Shown here piece after piece: positions 16,842-26,097 of a DNA stretch of 64,000 nucleotides; within the stretch, counting starts at the first letter, position 1, and the number at the start of each line of letters is the position of its first letter. The notes beneath the pieces were generated by a model. It worked only from the letters and a program-made list of their open reading frames with translations, made no database searches and was not told the origin of the DNA. The DNA comes from Streptococcus cuniculipharyngis. GTDB taxonomy: Bacteria > Bacillota > Bacilli > Lactobacillales > Streptococcaceae. Both the position numbers and the translations under genes were made by a program. The stretch lies in assembly GCF_007859195.1 (NCBI RefSeq), contig NZ_VOHL01000001.1, forward strand, positions 641,892 to 705,891, written 5' to 3'.

Positions 16842-18056
16842 ATGAGTACATATTTCGAAAATTTGCTCACGCAAATTGTATCATACCTACCAGCTGCTCT
16901 ACGCATGATTGTGCTGATTTTACTCGCTATCATCGTAGCCAACGTGGTTAAGAAATTAGTCATTACTGGTTTGAACAAACTTCGTCCCCTTAGTTACCTA
17001 ACAAAATGGGGCTTAGTTAAAGAAGGAACGGATGAAGCTGGATTGAACAAGACCATCGGTCAAGTCTTCTACTTCGTCACAATCCTCTTCTTCCTACCAG
17101 CCATCCTTTCAGGACTTGGGGTATCAAGTGTTGTTGACCCAATCTCAAGCATGTTTGCGAAATTCTTTGGCTTCATTCCAAACCTTATTGCAGCAGGCTT
17201 CATCTTGTTCCTTGGTTTCTACTTCTGTAAATTCATCAAGGGCTTGGTCAAAAACTTGATCATCAACCTACCAATTGACAAATGGATGACAAAAGCACTT
17301 GGTCAAGATAGCAAGACTGCCTTGACTAATGAAGCACAACTAGCTGATGTTCTTTCAACTGTTGTTTATGTGCTGATCTTCGTACCAATCTTGGCAACAG
17401 CTCTTGACACTCTTGGTGTTGCAGCTCTATCAAAACCAATCGTTTCTCTACTTGATCAGGTTGTTGGTTTCATTCCAAACTTGATTACAGCAGTCTTGCT
17501 ATTAGCTATCGGTGGTTTCCTTGCGAAATTGATTGGTAACCTACTTGAGAAATTACTTGAAACATCAGGAATCAACCAATATTCTAAATACCTCAGCTTT
17601 GACCAAAAAGAGCCTAACTACTCTCTATCAAACATCATTGCTAACCTTGTACGTTGCGTGATTGGTGTCTTCTTCTTCGTTCAAGCGATCGCTGTTTTGA
17701 ACTTGGAAGTGCTTAACGCTATCGGCTTCTCAGTCATTGCTTTCCTTCCAGCCATCATCAGCTCACTCCTCATCTTGGCAATCGCTGTTGTCGGTGGAAA
17801 CATTTTGGCTGATTTCTTTGCAAAAGTCACAAACAACAAATTCTTGGGTGAAGTTGTTCGCTATGGCCTACTTGTTCTTGCCATCTTCATGACGCTTGAC
17901 CAACTAGGTATTGCTCAAACAATTGTTCAATCAACCTTCACCATCATTCTTTCTGCAGTTGCGGTTGCTTTCGCTCTTGCCTTTGGTATCGGTGGACGTG
18001 ACTTCGCTGCTAAACAACTTGACAAACTAGACAAAACCATCAATAAAGATAAATAG
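16842..18056 (+). CDS. Mechanosensitive channel-like protein with conserved TM-helix repeats
   Basis: Membrane protein of 404 residues starting MSTYFENLLTQ at ATG 16842 behind GGAGG; longer frames lack a ribosome site. It is built from repeated helix pairs (PF05552 type): FIPNLIAAGFILFLGFYFCKF, then FIPNLITAVLLLAIGGFLAK, then FLPAIISSLLILAIAVVGGN. It ends with AFGIGGRDFAAKQLD, the typical MscS-superfamily relic. Such CmpX-like proteins may respond to membrane tension. It is monocistronic, with a terminator directly after. Codon use is very even and A/C-rich, suggesting high expression. Confidence 0.85.
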   Translation: MSTYFENLLTQIVSYLPAALRMIVLILLAIIVANVVKKLVITGLNKLRPLSYLTKWGLVKEGTDEAGLNKTIGQVFYFVTILFFLPAILSGLGVSSVVDPISSMFAKFFGFIPNLIAAGFILFLGFYFCKFIKGLVKNLIINLPIDKWMTKALGQDSKTALTNEAQLADVLSTVVYVLIFVPILATALDTLGVAALSKPIVSLLDQVVGFIPNLITAVLLLAIGGFLAKLIGNLLEKLLETSGINQYSKYLSFDQKEPNYSLSNIIANLVRCVIGVFFFVQAIAVLNLEVLNAIGFSVIAFLPAIISSLLILAIAVVGGNILADFFAKVTNNKFLGEVVRYGLLVLAIFMTLDQLGIAQTIVQSTFTIILSAVAVAFALAFGIGGRDFAAKQLDKLDKTINKDK

Positions 18057-18063
18057 TCTATAA

Positions 18064-18096
18064 AAAAACATCAACTGAAATCAGTTGATGTTTTTT
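18064..18096 (+). terminator. Intrinsic terminator after the MscS-like gene
   Basis: Stem AAAACATCAACTGA / TCAGTTGATGTTTT with flanking A and T runs; it probably works in both directions. Confidence 0.9.
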
Positions 18097-18113
18097 ATGA
18101 TGACTAGACTTAA

Positions 18114-19109
18114 CTAATCTAAAACCTCTTGATAGACAGCTACCAATTCCTGGCCAATTTTTTCAATGCTACGTGATTGAGCAACAGCGTAACCTGCTTC
18201 TGTCTTATTGCTCTTGCCTGCCAAAACCTTGTTCAAGGCTTGGACAAAGCCTGCTACATCACTAGCCAATTCTGCACTCTGCGCATCAAGCCAGCCTTGA
18301 TACACAGGAATATCTCTTAAAACCAAGTGTTGATGGCTAGCCAGAGCCTCCAGGACCACAATCCCTTCTGTCTCTTCCTTGCTAGGAAAGAAAAAGGCAT
18401 CGGCCCCACTCATGGCTCCTTCAAAGACATCGCCCTTGATATAGCCCGCAAAGGTCACATTTGTTGGATGATTTTTGGTCACCACTTGTCTGATTTTAGC
18501 GGGGATAACCCACTTGTTGGTCTCACCAAACCAAATAAAGCGCACATGTGGTAACTGTTCAGCCACCTTGATAAAATCCTCAATTCCCTTACGCTTAAAA
18601 TATAAGCCCGCACAAATCACCACCGGCTGATCTTCACTCAAGTCAAAATACTCACGAAAAACCTGCTCCTTGACTTGACTCTCCTGATAACGGCTTAAAT
18701 CAATCCCATTGGATACGGCAAAAATCGGCTTGTCAATACCATAACCAGTAATCAAAGATTTTGAATAAGCAGTCGGCGTAATAATAGCATCAGCCTTGGT
18801 ATAAAAACGACAAAGATACCATTTAAATAAAGGGCTGATGAGATTCGAACCAATGAAAGAATCACGAAAATCTTCCTCAGTCGAGTGACCGTGCATAATC
18901 ACTTTTTTACCTGCCTTTTTGGCCTTTTTCATCAGCCGCCAAGATTTCCAGCCGTAGGTATTGACATGAACCAAATCATAATCGTCACTTGGATCTGTGG
19001 TGTAGGCCTGACCAACCGCTTCTAAAGCTCGCTCTTGGTGCTTGATGGCACGTCCGATACCTGATTTCCTTAAATAATGCTCTGCTTCTAAATAAAGTAA
19101 TACTTTCAT
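18114..19109 (-). CDS. Glycosyltransferase family 4, probable glycolipid synthase
   Basis: GT-B fold transferase of 331 residues. The N-terminal part has GIGRAIKHQERAL and MHGHSTEEDF; the C-terminal nucleotide-sugar site has ISFPSKEE-like FFFPSKEETEGIVVLEALAS with the conserved E-x7-E. In streptococci the gene next to ccpA encodes a diacylglycerol glucosyltransferase making membrane glycolipid and the lipoteichoic-acid anchor, and this start (MKVLLYLEAEHYLRKSGIGR) is like that protein. The second transferase usually following it is not here. The specific activity is inferred from context. It lies 64 nt from ccpA with a terminator between. Confidence 0.8.
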   Translation of the reverse strand: MKVLLYLEAEHYLRKSGIGRAIKHQERALEAVGQAYTTDPSDDYDLVHVNTYGWKSWRLMKKAKKAGKKVIMHGHSTEEDFRDSFIGSNLISPLFKWYLCRFYTKADAIITPTAYSKSLITGYGIDKPIFAVSNGIDLSRYQESQVKEQVFREYFDLSEDQPVVICAGLYFKRKGIEDFIKVAEQLPHVRFIWFGETNKWVIPAKIRQVVTKNHPTNVTFAGYIKGDVFEGAMSGADAFFFPSKEETEGIVVLEALASHQHLVLRDIPVYQGWLDAQSAELASDVAGFVQALNKVLAGKSNKTEAGYAVAQSRSIEKIGQELVAVYQEVLD

Positions 19110-19150
19110 AGCACTTTCTATTATAACGCTTTTTGACTTGATAGCAAGTA

Positions 19151-19175
19151 AAAAACAGCCGAGTCGGCTGTTTTT
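19151..19175 (-). terminator. Terminator at the end of ccpA
   Basis: Stem AAAAACAGCCGA / TCGGCTGTTTTT overlapping the ccpA stop codon by two bases, with T run on the minus strand. Confidence 0.85.
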
Positions 19176-20178
19176 ATCCCCTGGTTGTTCCCCGCTGCTT
19201 GATGCTATGATTCAAGATAATCTCGCGCTCTTCCAGCTCTTCCTTGTTCATAATCTTGGTCAACATCCGCATGGCAATGGCCCCCAAGTCATAAATTGGT
19301 TGGCTAATTGATGTCAAATTTGGCCGAGTATAGTTAACCACATAAGAATCATTGCTGGTAATAATTTCAAAGTCTTCTGGAACAGTTTTGCCTGCCGCAT
19401 AAAGACCATTAAGTAAACCTGCTGCCAAATCATCTTCCACAACATAGGCAGCAGTCGCCCCTGAATTAATCAGACGTTGAGCCAAATCATAACCATCTTT
19501 ATAGGCATACTTGGCTTCAAATACTAAGCCTTCTGTAAAGTTTAACTTGTTATTGTTCAAACCATCTTTATAACCAGCTAAGCGTACCTTGCCATTGATA
19601 TCATCGCGAAGAGGACCTGAAACAAAGGCAATTTTCTCATGGTTTTTGGCCAAGACCTCCACCACATCACTAGCTGCTTTTTTATAGTCAATATTGACAC
19701 TAGGAATTTGATGCTCCAAATCAATTGTACCTGCTAAAACAACCGGAGTTCGAGACCGCGAAAACTCTGCACGAATCTTATCGGTCAAATGATGGCTCAT
19801 ATAAATCACACCATCAACCTGCTTTGAAAAGAGGGTGTTGACCACAGTCACTTCCTTCTCTTCATCTTCATCACTAGAGGCAATGATGATATCGTACTTA
19901 TACATAGCAGCAATGTCATCAATCCCCTTAGCCAAAACAGAGAAATAAGAATTTGCAATATCCGGGATAACTACCCCGACCGTAGTCGTTTTTTTACTAG
20001 CCAATCCACGCGCAACCGCATTGGGACGATAATCTAGACGCTCAATAACCTCTAAGACTTTTTGTCGGGTATTTTCTTTAACATTTTTATTACCATTCAC
20101 TACCCGACTCACCGTTGCCATCGAGACACCCGCTTCACGAGCAACATCATAAATTGTTACCGTATCATCAATATTCAT
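19174..20178 (-). CDS. ccpA: Catabolite control protein A
   Basis: LacI-family global regulator that, with HPr-Ser-P, binds cre sites for carbon catabolite control. The N-terminal helix-turn-helix TIYDVAREAGVSMATVSRVV and hinge YRPNAVARGLASKKT are canonical. The core has VGVVIPDIANSYFS and the conserved SNDSYVVNYTRPNLTSIS-like stretch near 290. Length 334 aa is normal. Divergent pepQ across a 164-nt intergenic region is the conserved Gram-positive arrangement. It has its own promoter (20227-20255) with a cre-like site just downstream, suggesting autoregulation. Confidence 0.97.
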   Translation of the reverse strand: MNIDDTVTIYDVAREAGVSMATVSRVVNGNKNVKENTRQKVLEVIERLDYRPNAVARGLASKKTTTVGVVIPDIANSYFSVLAKGIDDIAAMYKYDIIIASSDEDEEKEVTVVNTLFSKQVDGVIYMSHHLTDKIRAEFSRSRTPVVLAGTIDLEHQIPSVNIDYKKAASDVVEVLAKNHEKIAFVSGPLRDDINGKVRLAGYKDGLNNNKLNFTEGLVFEAKYAYKDGYDLAQRLINSGATAAYVVEDDLAAGLLNGLYAAGKTVPEDFEIITSNDSYVVNYTRPNLTSISQPIYDLGAIAMRMLTKIMNKEELEEREIILNHSIKQRGTTRG

Positions 20179-20206
20179 CTCTTTATACCTGACCTTTCTA
20201 AAATGA

Positions 20207-20220
20207 AAATATCGCTTACA
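20207..20220 (-). promoter_or_regulatory. cre-like site downstream of the ccpA promoter
   Basis: TGTAAGCGATATTT on the minus strand matches the cre consensus TGWNANCGNTNNCA except for its last two positions. It begins 6 nt past the ccpA -10 box, well placed for self-repression. Confidence 0.55.
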
Positions 20221-20226
20221 TTACTT

Positions 20227-20255
20227 ATTATAACACCATTGATTTGCTCTTTCAA
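20227..20255 (-). promoter_or_regulatory. ccpA promoter
   Basis: TTGAAA (20250-20255), 17 bp, TATAAT (20227-20232) on the minus strand. The pepQ promoter on the other strand must overlap this region; a TATAAA at 20265-20270 is its likely -10. Confidence 0.8.
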
Positions 20256-20286
20256 ATATTATGTTATAAATTTGCTTAAAATCGTT

Positions 20287-20300
20287 AAAAAACGCTTGCA
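20287..20300 (+). promoter_or_regulatory. cre-like site in the pepQ leader
   Basis: AAAAAACGCTTGCA matches cre at all fixed positions but the first two. It lies 17 nt past the likely pepQ -10 and upstream of its ribosome site. Confidence 0.45.
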
Positions 20301-20342
20301 TTTTCATCAAATTTTTGAAAAAATGAAAGAAGGAGGTTCATC

Positions 20343-21422
20343 ATGACAAAATTAGACACCATTGCCAAATTACTTCAGGAGCAAGAAGCCGACTTGGCCA
20401 TCCTCTCCAACCCCATGACCATCAATTACCTGACCGGCTATTTCTGTGATCCCCATGAACGCCTGCTGTTTCTCTTTGTTTTTCCAAATAGAGAACCCCT
20501 CCTGTTCCTGCCCGAGCTGGATTTGTTAAGAGCAAAAACTCAGTTGAATGTTTCCCTAATCGCTTATGCTGACGATGAAAATCCTTGGCAGAAAATCAAA
20601 TCCTCTCTACCAAAGCAAGCATTTGACCAATTACTGGTAGAATTTGACCATCTCAACTTAAGCAAGTATCAGGGGTTAACTGACATTTTCTCAGGTCATT
20701 TTGAAAATATCACCCCCACTATCAATCAAATGAAACTCATCAAAACTGCTGATGAAATTGATAAAATGTTGGTTGCCGGCCAATTTGCTGACCGAGCTAT
20801 GCAGGTGGGCTTTGATCAGATTTCATTAACCACAACTGAGACCGACATCATCGCCCAGATTGAATTTGCCATGAAACGAGAAGGAATCCCTAAAATGAGC
20901 TTTGAGACCATGGTACTGACTGGAAAAAATGCTGCCAATCCTCATGGTATTCCTGGTAAAAATCAACTGGAAAATAATAGCTTATTGCTTTTTGACCTTG
21001 GTGTGGAAACCTTGGGTTATACCAGTGACATGACTAGAACAGTTGCTCTCGGTCAACCTGACCAGTTCAAAAAGGACATTTATCAGCTCTGCCTGGAAGC
21101 CCAGCTGACAGCCCTTGACATGATAAAACCTGGGGTGACTGCGGCTGAGATTGATCAAGCTGCCCGCTCTGTCATTGAAAAGGCTGGCTATGGTGACTTT
21201 TTCAACCACCGTCTAGGGCATGGTATCGGCATGGAAGTCCATGAATTTCCCTCTATCATGGCTGGCAATGACCTGGTTATCCAAGAAGGCATGTGTTTTT
21301 CCGTGGAGCCTGGTATCTATATCCCAGACAAGGTTGGTGTCCGCATTGAGGACTGCGGTTATGTGACTAAACACGGCTTTAAACTGTTCACGCAAACCAG
21401 CAAGGACTTACTATACTTTTAA
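20343..21422 (+). CDS. pepQ: Xaa-Pro dipeptidase
   Basis: Cytoplasmic metallopeptidase that splits X-Pro dipeptides, finishing casein or host-peptide breakdown. The 359-residue protein has the N-terminal creatinase-like domain (about 1-125) and the pita-bread catalytic domain. The two-metal ligands are all seen: DLGVETLGYTSDMTRTV (two Asp), HRLGHGIGMEVHE (His), EPGIYIP (Glu) and VRIEDCGYV (Glu). The ATG follows GAAGGAGG. It is divergent from ccpA, as in other lactic acid bacteria, and shares a cre-containing regulatory region. Confidence 0.95.
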   Translation: MTKLDTIAKLLQEQEADLAILSNPMTINYLTGYFCDPHERLLFLFVFPNREPLLFLPELDLLRAKTQLNVSLIAYADDENPWQKIKSSLPKQAFDQLLVEFDHLNLSKYQGLTDIFSGHFENITPTINQMKLIKTADEIDKMLVAGQFADRAMQVGFDQISLTTTETDIIAQIEFAMKREGIPKMSFETMVLTGKNAANPHGIPGKNQLENNSLLLFDLGVETLGYTSDMTRTVALGQPDQFKKDIYQLCLEAQLTALDMIKPGVTAAEIDQAARSVIEKAGYGDFFNHRLGHGIGMEVHEFPSIMAGNDLVIQEGMCFSVEPGIYIPDKVGVRIEDCGYVTKHGFKLFTQTSKDLLYF

Positions 21423-21430
21423 CAAATACC

Positions 21431-21467
21431 AAAAAAACGACTTGTTCAACTGAAACAGTCGTTTTTT
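21431..21467. terminator. Terminator between converging pepQ and ABC-F gene
   Basis: Stem AAACGACTTGTT / AACAGTCGTTT with one bulged T and A/T runs on both sides. Confidence 0.8.
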
Positions 21468-21481
21468 ATCGGTTAATCACC

Positions 21482-23017
21482 TCACGATAAGTTTTCCACC
21501 TCTTTTAGCCCAGTTGGACTCAGTTCATAAATCTTTTCACAAGTCTTTTCTAAAAAATAACGGTCATGGGAAACCACTAGAAATCCCCCGGTAAATTTAG
21601 CAAGTTCTTCCGTCAATCGAGCCGCTGAACTAGGGGATAAGTTACGCGTCGGTTCATCCAACAATAAAAAATTGGCCTGGCTATACATCAAGCCCATAAG
21701 CAAAAGTTTTGCCCGTTGTCCACCTGATAAATCACTCAAAGGGCGGGACATCTCTTCCGCCAAAAAACGCATACTTCCTAGAAAAGTCATCACCTTCCCT
21801 CGTTCCTGACTAGGAGTTAAAGACTGCACATAGTCTATAGGAGTTTGCCACCCATGCAACCCAAGCCAATAATCCTGGGGCATGTACTTAACCACTAAAT
21901 CTCTGCGCTCTTTCAACTCTTGCCAAACCTGATTCAACAAAACAGACTTGCCCATACCATTTTGACCAACCAAACCAACTTTTTCATGTCCATACAGGCT
22001 TAAATCTAGGGCTGATACCAGTAACCTGTCCGCCACCATTAAATCACGACTTGTCCAAGTCAGAATTTTTTTGGTTGCAGGTAAGGGAACAATTTCCCCC
22101 CACCTCATATTAATCTTCTCTTCCTGGATTGGTTTTGCCACAAAAATCTGCCGTTCTCGCTCAAAACGTTTTTCTCGGGATTTGAGGTTTTTCATTTTCT
22201 TGGCCAAGAGACGACCAGTTGCTGAAGCCTTGGTTTGGGCGAGCTGATGGTGCACCTTTTGCTTGACCTGAGTCAGTTCCTGCATGCGTTTTTTATCATA
22301 GGCCTCCTGCTGACTAGCCAGCTGACTCTGTTTGGCTGTATCCTTACTACGTTTAGTTAGATAGGTTTGGTAATCCATGCGAGCAAAAGTTACCAGAGAC
22401 TGAGATTTATGCTTCAGACGCTCTAAGTGAATAATAGCCGTAGCCGTTTCTTGCAAGAGCCGAAGATCATGAGAGATAAATATAATCGTCTTATCACTCG
22501 TTTTAATAAAAGTCTCCAACCAAATCAAGGTTTGCCAATCAAGATCATTGGACGGTTCATCTAAGAGTAAAAGGTCTGGGTCTTGTAATAACAATTTTAG
22601 CAGTTGCAACTTGATTTTTTGACCACCAGAGAGGGTTTCAAGCCGTTCTTGGGAATAGATTATTCCAGACGTCAAGGACAACTGACTTTCCAATTGAGCT
22701 AAGCGCTGATAATCAAGATGATTCATATCCAGATCGGCAAAAATAAACTCATAAATGTCCTTCTTCAAATCTGCCTCAGCTAAAAACTGAGGCAAGTAGC
22801 CAACAGATTCAAAACCATTAATCACCTGTCCGGATAGGTCTAGATAGCTGGTTAGTTCGTGATCGCCATAAATGTATTTCAAGAGAGCCGATTTACCACT
22901 TCCCTCCTCACCAATAATGGCCACTTTCTCACCTGCCTGAATCTGACAAGAAAAATGATCCACCAAAACAAATAAATCTTTCTTATGCGTCAAGACAATA
23001 TTCTGTAATTGTAACAT
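21482..23017 (-). CDS. ABC-F family ribosome-associated ATPase
   Basis: Soluble tandem ATPase without membrane domain (511 aa from ATG 23017, behind AAAGGAGG; a longer in-frame start at 23053 is less likely). Domain 1 has Walker A GEEGSGKSA, signature LSGGQKIKLQ and Walker B LLLLDEPSNDLD. A long basic linker (about 235-310, many Lys, Arg and Gln) corresponds to the ribosomal P-site tRNA interaction motif. Domain 2 has GQNGMGKSV, LSGGQRAKLL and LLLDEPTRNLSP. ABC-F proteins of this shape rescue ribosomes from antibiotics or tune translation. The leader peptide plus terminator upstream is the hallmark of drug-inducible members; the drug is unknown. Confidence 0.88.
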   Translation of the reverse strand: MLQLQNIVLTHKKDLFVLVDHFSCQIQAGEKVAIIGEEGSGKSALLKYIYGDHELTSYLDLSGQVINGFESVGYLPQFLAEADLKKDIYEFIFADLDMNHLDYQRLAQLESQLSLTSGIIYSQERLETLSGGQKIKLQLLKLLLQDPDLLLLDEPSNDLDWQTLIWLETFIKTSDKTIIFISHDLRLLQETATAIIHLERLKHKSQSLVTFARMDYQTYLTKRSKDTAKQSQLASQQEAYDKKRMQELTQVKQKVHHQLAQTKASATGRLLAKKMKNLKSREKRFERERQIFVAKPIQEEKINMRWGEIVPLPATKKILTWTSRDLMVADRLLVSALDLSLYGHEKVGLVGQNGMGKSVLLNQVWQELKERRDLVVKYMPQDYWLGLHGWQTPIDYVQSLTPSQERGKVMTFLGSMRFLAEEMSRPLSDLSGGQRAKLLLMGLMYSQANFLLLDEPTRNLSPSSAARLTEELAKFTGGFLVVSHDRYFLEKTCEKIYELSPTGLKEVENLS

Positions 23018-23059
23018 ATAGCCTCCTTTAGGCCAGGCTGTTCTCCAAAACAAGATGAC

Positions 23060-23092
23060 AAAAAGGCTGTGCGAACTCCTTCACACAGCCTT
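23060..23092 (-). terminator. Attenuator terminator in the ABC-F leader
   Basis: On the minus strand AAGGCTGTG ... CGCACAGCCTT (stem of about 10 bp) followed by TTTTT, between the leader peptide and the ABC-F start. It would stop most transcription unless anti-termination occurs. Confidence 0.8.
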
Positions 23093-23161
23093 ATTACTGG
23101 TCCTACACAAACAAATAGGGTAAGACAGCTAATCTTCTTGTTGACAAGAGCACACCTGACA

Positions 23162-23206
23162 TCATATTCTTGATAAAACAACATGTTTTGCCAAGGTCAT
23201 GTTCAT
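23162..23206 (-). CDS. Leader peptide upstream of the ABC-F gene (14 aa)
   Basis: ATG 23204-23206 preceded by AAAAGGAGACAGAGCA gives MNMTLAKHVVLSRI and a TGA. It is the first ORF of a 180-nt leader transcribed from the promoter at 23236-23265 and is followed 69 nt later by the terminator at 23060-23092. Its likely role is to stall antibiotic-bound ribosomes and thereby block the terminator, as for other inducible ABC-F and Erm genes. The peptide sequence itself is not one I recognise. Confidence 0.6.
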   Translation of the reverse strand: MNMTLAKHVVLSRI

Positions 23207-23235
23207 TGCTCTGTCTCCTTTTCTTATTTTTCCCT

Positions 23236-23265
23236 ATTATAGCATGGAAATTCTCAATTTTGCAA
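23236..23265 (-). promoter_or_regulatory. Promoter of the ABC-F leader
   Basis: TTGCAA (23260-23265), 18 bp, TATAAT (23236-23241) on the minus strand, just after the smpB stop codon. Confidence 0.7.
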
Positions 23266-23269
23266 GTAT

Positions 23270-23737
23270 TTACCGTCTATTAACTGATTTCATAACACGG
23301 GCAATTTCCCGATTTTGATCACGGCGTTTGATACTCTCACGCTTATCATAGTCATGCTTACCCTTTGCCAAGCCCAGTAAGACCTTGGCAAAACCGTCCT
23401 TGAGATAGACCTTTAGGGGCACAAGGGTCATTCCTGTCCCTTTTAGCTCATTGGCTAGCTTGGCAATCTCTCGCTTCTTCAAGAGCAATTTGCGAGTACG
23501 GTCTGGATCTTGGTTCCAGATATTGCCCTGCTCATAGGGCGTGATATGAACATTAACCAGCCAAGCCTCGCCATGTTTAATCTGGGCATAGCCATCTTTG
23601 AGGGTAAGGCGAGCAGCCCGCACACTCTTAATCTCTGTTCCAGTCAGGACAAGTCCTGCCTCAAGGGTCTCAACAATGGTATAATCATGCCGCGCCTTCT
23701 TATTTTGAGCGACGACCTTTCCCTCTCCTTTTGCCAT
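23270..23737 (-). CDS. smpB: SsrA-binding protein
   Basis: Small tmRNA-binding protein for trans-translation, which frees ribosomes stuck on broken mRNA. 155 residues from [15 protein letters not shown] 23737 has GGAGG at the right distance, whereas an in-frame start 7 codons earlier lies before it. Family motifs: [32 protein letters not shown] and the basic C-tail [16 protein letters not shown]. It overlaps the end of rnr by 38 nt, a common coupling of the exonuclease and tmRNA pathways. Confidence 0.96.
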   Translation of the reverse strand: MAKGEGKVVAQNKKARHDYTIVETLEAGLVLTGTEIKSVRAARLTLKDGYAQIKHGEAWLVNVHITPYEQGNIWNQDPDRTRKLLLKKREIAKLANELKGTGMTLVPLKVYLKDGFAKVLLGLAKGKHDYDKRESIKRRDQNREIARVMKSVNRR

Positions 23738-26024
23738 CTGATCCTCCTTTTTTTGCAACTGCCTTATAAAACGGCTTTTTCTTGAATTTGGTCACGGACT
23801 GAGCAGCTTCTTTATGCTGTCTGCCCCGACTAGCTTTTCCACCTTTTCTCGTCTCCTTTTTCTGGCTGGAATGCTTCTTTTCAACCACATCATAATCACT
23901 TGGTAGGTAGTCAAAGTCAATGGCGCCTGCTTCTTTATCTGCCTTGATTAATTTAACCCGAATTTTTTGACCTGCTCGGAAAACCTTGCCAGACTTTTCT
24001 CCTTGTAAGGTCATGGTTCGCTCATTGTAATGATAATATTCTGGCAGGGTCGTGATATGAATCAAGCCCTCAATGGTATTGGGTAGGGCGACAAAGAGAC
24101 CAAATTTGACAACAGTAGCCACCACAGCATCAAACTCCTGACCAACATAGTTTTCCATGTACTCTGCTTTTTTCATGGCCTCTACCAAACGTTCCGCATC
24201 AATCGCCCGACGTTCCAAACTAGATGTTTGACTGGCAATTTCTGGAATCACCTCTTTGAAATGGTCCAACTGCTGCGCACTAATCTGCTGGTAGTCACGA
24301 ATCAAGCGATGAACCAAGAGGTCTGGATAACGACGAATGGGACTGGTAAAGTGGGTATAGTAGGTCGCCGCCAAGCCATAATGGCCATGATTATGTTCCG
24401 AATAGCGGGCCTGCTGCATGGAACGGAGCAACATCATGGACAAGACCTCACTACCTGGTAAATTCTTCACTTTTCTCATGAAGTCTTGCAGAGCTGCCTG
24501 ACTGATTTTACTGGCTGTTCCCTGCACCTGAACGCCAAAAACGCTGGCATAATCAATAAAGGTTTGTAATTTTTCTGCCTTTGGCTCCTCATGGACTCGG
24601 TAGATAAAGGGGAGCTGACTTTTAGCAAAATGCTCCGCTACGCATTCATTGGCGGCTAGCATAAAGGATTCAATCATCCGCTCAGCCAAGCCCCGCTCAC
24701 GCAAGACCACATCAACAGGCAACCCCTTATCATCCACGATAATTTTTGCTTCCGAGGTGTCAAAATTAAGGGCCCCACGCCGGTAACGCATCTCCTCCAA
24801 AATCTGATGAAGGCTAACCATGTAACGGACACTATCAACAATCGGCTGGTAGGTTTTAAGCAACTCTTCATCACCAGCAATCATGTGATTGACATCCGTA
24901 TAGGTCATCCGAAAGGCAGTTTTAATCACAGTTTGCGCAATTTGATAATCAACCACCCGCCCCTGACGGTCAATTTCCATAATAGCCGACTGGGTTAAGC
25001 GGTCAACTTGTGGATTGAGCGAGCAAATCCCGTTAGAGAGACGTTCTGGTAGCATGGGAACAACGCGGTCAGTCACATAAACCGATGTTCCACGAGCCAA
25101 GGCCTCACGGTCCAGGGCGGACCCTTCCTTAACATAGTAAGACACATCGGCAATATGAACTCCCAACTCAAAATTGCCATTCTCCAAAAGCTTAATATGG
25201 ACGGCATCATCTAAGTCCTTGGCATCAGCTCCATCAATGGTAAAGGTCAATTCTTGGCGTAAATCAATCCGCCCCACCAAATCTCGCTCAGTTGGGGCTT
25301 CCGGCACCGCTGCAGCCTCAGCCAAAACAGCCTCAGGAAAGGCAGAAACAATGTCCATGGATTCCAAAACCTCTAGGACATCAATCCCAACATCGTCTTG
25401 ATGGCCAATAATATCAACCAAGGTCGCCACAAAATAATCATGATGACGGTTAGGATACTTGTCAATCTCCACCTTGACGACCTCAGTACCTTCTAGGACT
25501 AGGGGTGTTTTTTGGACGTAAATGTTTTGACTGATTTTCTGATTTTTGCTTTGAATATAGCCAATGTAGTTAGGTTTGTCTGTTGACAGGGTCAATTTAC
25601 CCACCACAGTCGTCAGGCTACGCTTGACAATATTAACCACCCGTGCCTCAGCAGCTGTTCCTTTGAGACGGTTGGCTACTTTTTTTATCACAACCTCAAC
25701 TGTATCTCCGTCAATCGCATGGCCCACATCACTACGACCGACAAAGAGGTCATCTTCGGCCTCATCTAGGCTAACAAAACCAAAACCTGCCTTATTGGCA
25801 CGAAAAATCCCTGTTAGGCGAATGTCATCTTTTTTTTCTTTTGGTTTACGCAAGGACAGGCTCCCACTATCGTCAAAACGGAGCGAACCTTGACTCTCCA
25901 TCTGGGAAATGGCCTTAATCAAGCTGGGAAATTTCTTGGCACCAGCCATGTTTAGATGAGCTGCCAAGTCATTAACACTTGATTTGCCATGTTCTTGTAA
26001 ATAAGTAATAATCTGTTCTTTCAT
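23700..26024 (-). CDS. rnr: Ribonuclease R
   Basis: 3'-to-5' processive exoribonuclease degrading structured RNA, working with trans-translation. 774 residues. The order is an N-terminal helix-turn-helix (about 1-60), cold-shock domains with [19 protein letters not shown] near 70, and the RNB catalytic core beginning [25 protein letters not shown] near 250 with the metal aspartates. Then [20 protein letters not shown], a C-terminal S1 domain ([19 protein letters not shown]) and a Lys/Arg-rich tail. The rpmG-secG-rnr-smpB order is conserved in streptococci. Confidence 0.96.
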   Translation of the reverse strand: MKEQIITYLQEHGKSSVNDLAAHLNMAGAKKFPSLIKAISQMESQGSLRFDDSGSLSLRKPKEKKDDIRLTGIFRANKAGFGFVSLDEAEDDLFVGRSDVGHAIDGDTVEVVIKKVANRLKGTAAEARVVNIVKRSLTTVVGKLTLSTDKPNYIGYIQSKNQKISQNIYVQKTPLVLEGTEVVKVEIDKYPNRHHDYFVATLVDIIGHQDDVGIDVLEVLESMDIVSAFPEAVLAEAAAVPEAPTERDLVGRIDLRQELTFTIDGADAKDLDDAVHIKLLENGNFELGVHIADVSYYVKEGSALDREALARGTSVYVTDRVVPMLPERLSNGICSLNPQVDRLTQSAIMEIDRQGRVVDYQIAQTVIKTAFRMTYTDVNHMIAGDEELLKTYQPIVDSVRYMVSLHQILEEMRYRRGALNFDTSEAKIIVDDKGLPVDVVLRERGLAERMIESFMLAANECVAEHFAKSQLPFIYRVHEEPKAEKLQTFIDYASVFGVQVQGTASKISQAALQDFMRKVKNLPGSEVLSMMLLRSMQQARYSEHNHGHYGLAATYYTHFTSPIRRYPDLLVHRLIRDYQQISAQQLDHFKEVIPEIASQTSSLERRAIDAERLVEAMKKAEYMENYVGQEFDAVVATVVKFGLFVALPNTIEGLIHITTLPEYYHYNERTMTLQGEKSGKVFRAGQKIRVKLIKADKEAGAIDFDYLPSDYDVVEKKHSSQKKETRKGGKASRGRQHKEAAQSVTKFKKKPFYKAVAKKGGSDGKRRGKGRRSK

Positions 26025-26064
26025 TTATTTTCTTTCGTTTTTTTAAAACTCTACTCTCCTTATA

Positions 26065-26096
26065 GAAAAATGGGTTAGACCAGAGTCCAAACCCAT
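26065..26096 (-). terminator. Terminator after secG
   Basis: Stem ATGGGTT ... AACCCAT extended by GAC/GTC pairing, followed by TTTTTC on the minus strand. It separates secG from rnr only partly, since no clear promoter is seen between them. Confidence 0.7.
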
Positions 26097-26097
26097 C

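Noticed and set aside
22990..23184. 64-codon ORF on the minus strand between the ABC-F leader peptide and ABC-F start
   Set aside because: It runs through the attenuator terminator and over the ABC-F ribosome site, has no Shine-Dalgarno of its own and shows no protein-like pattern.
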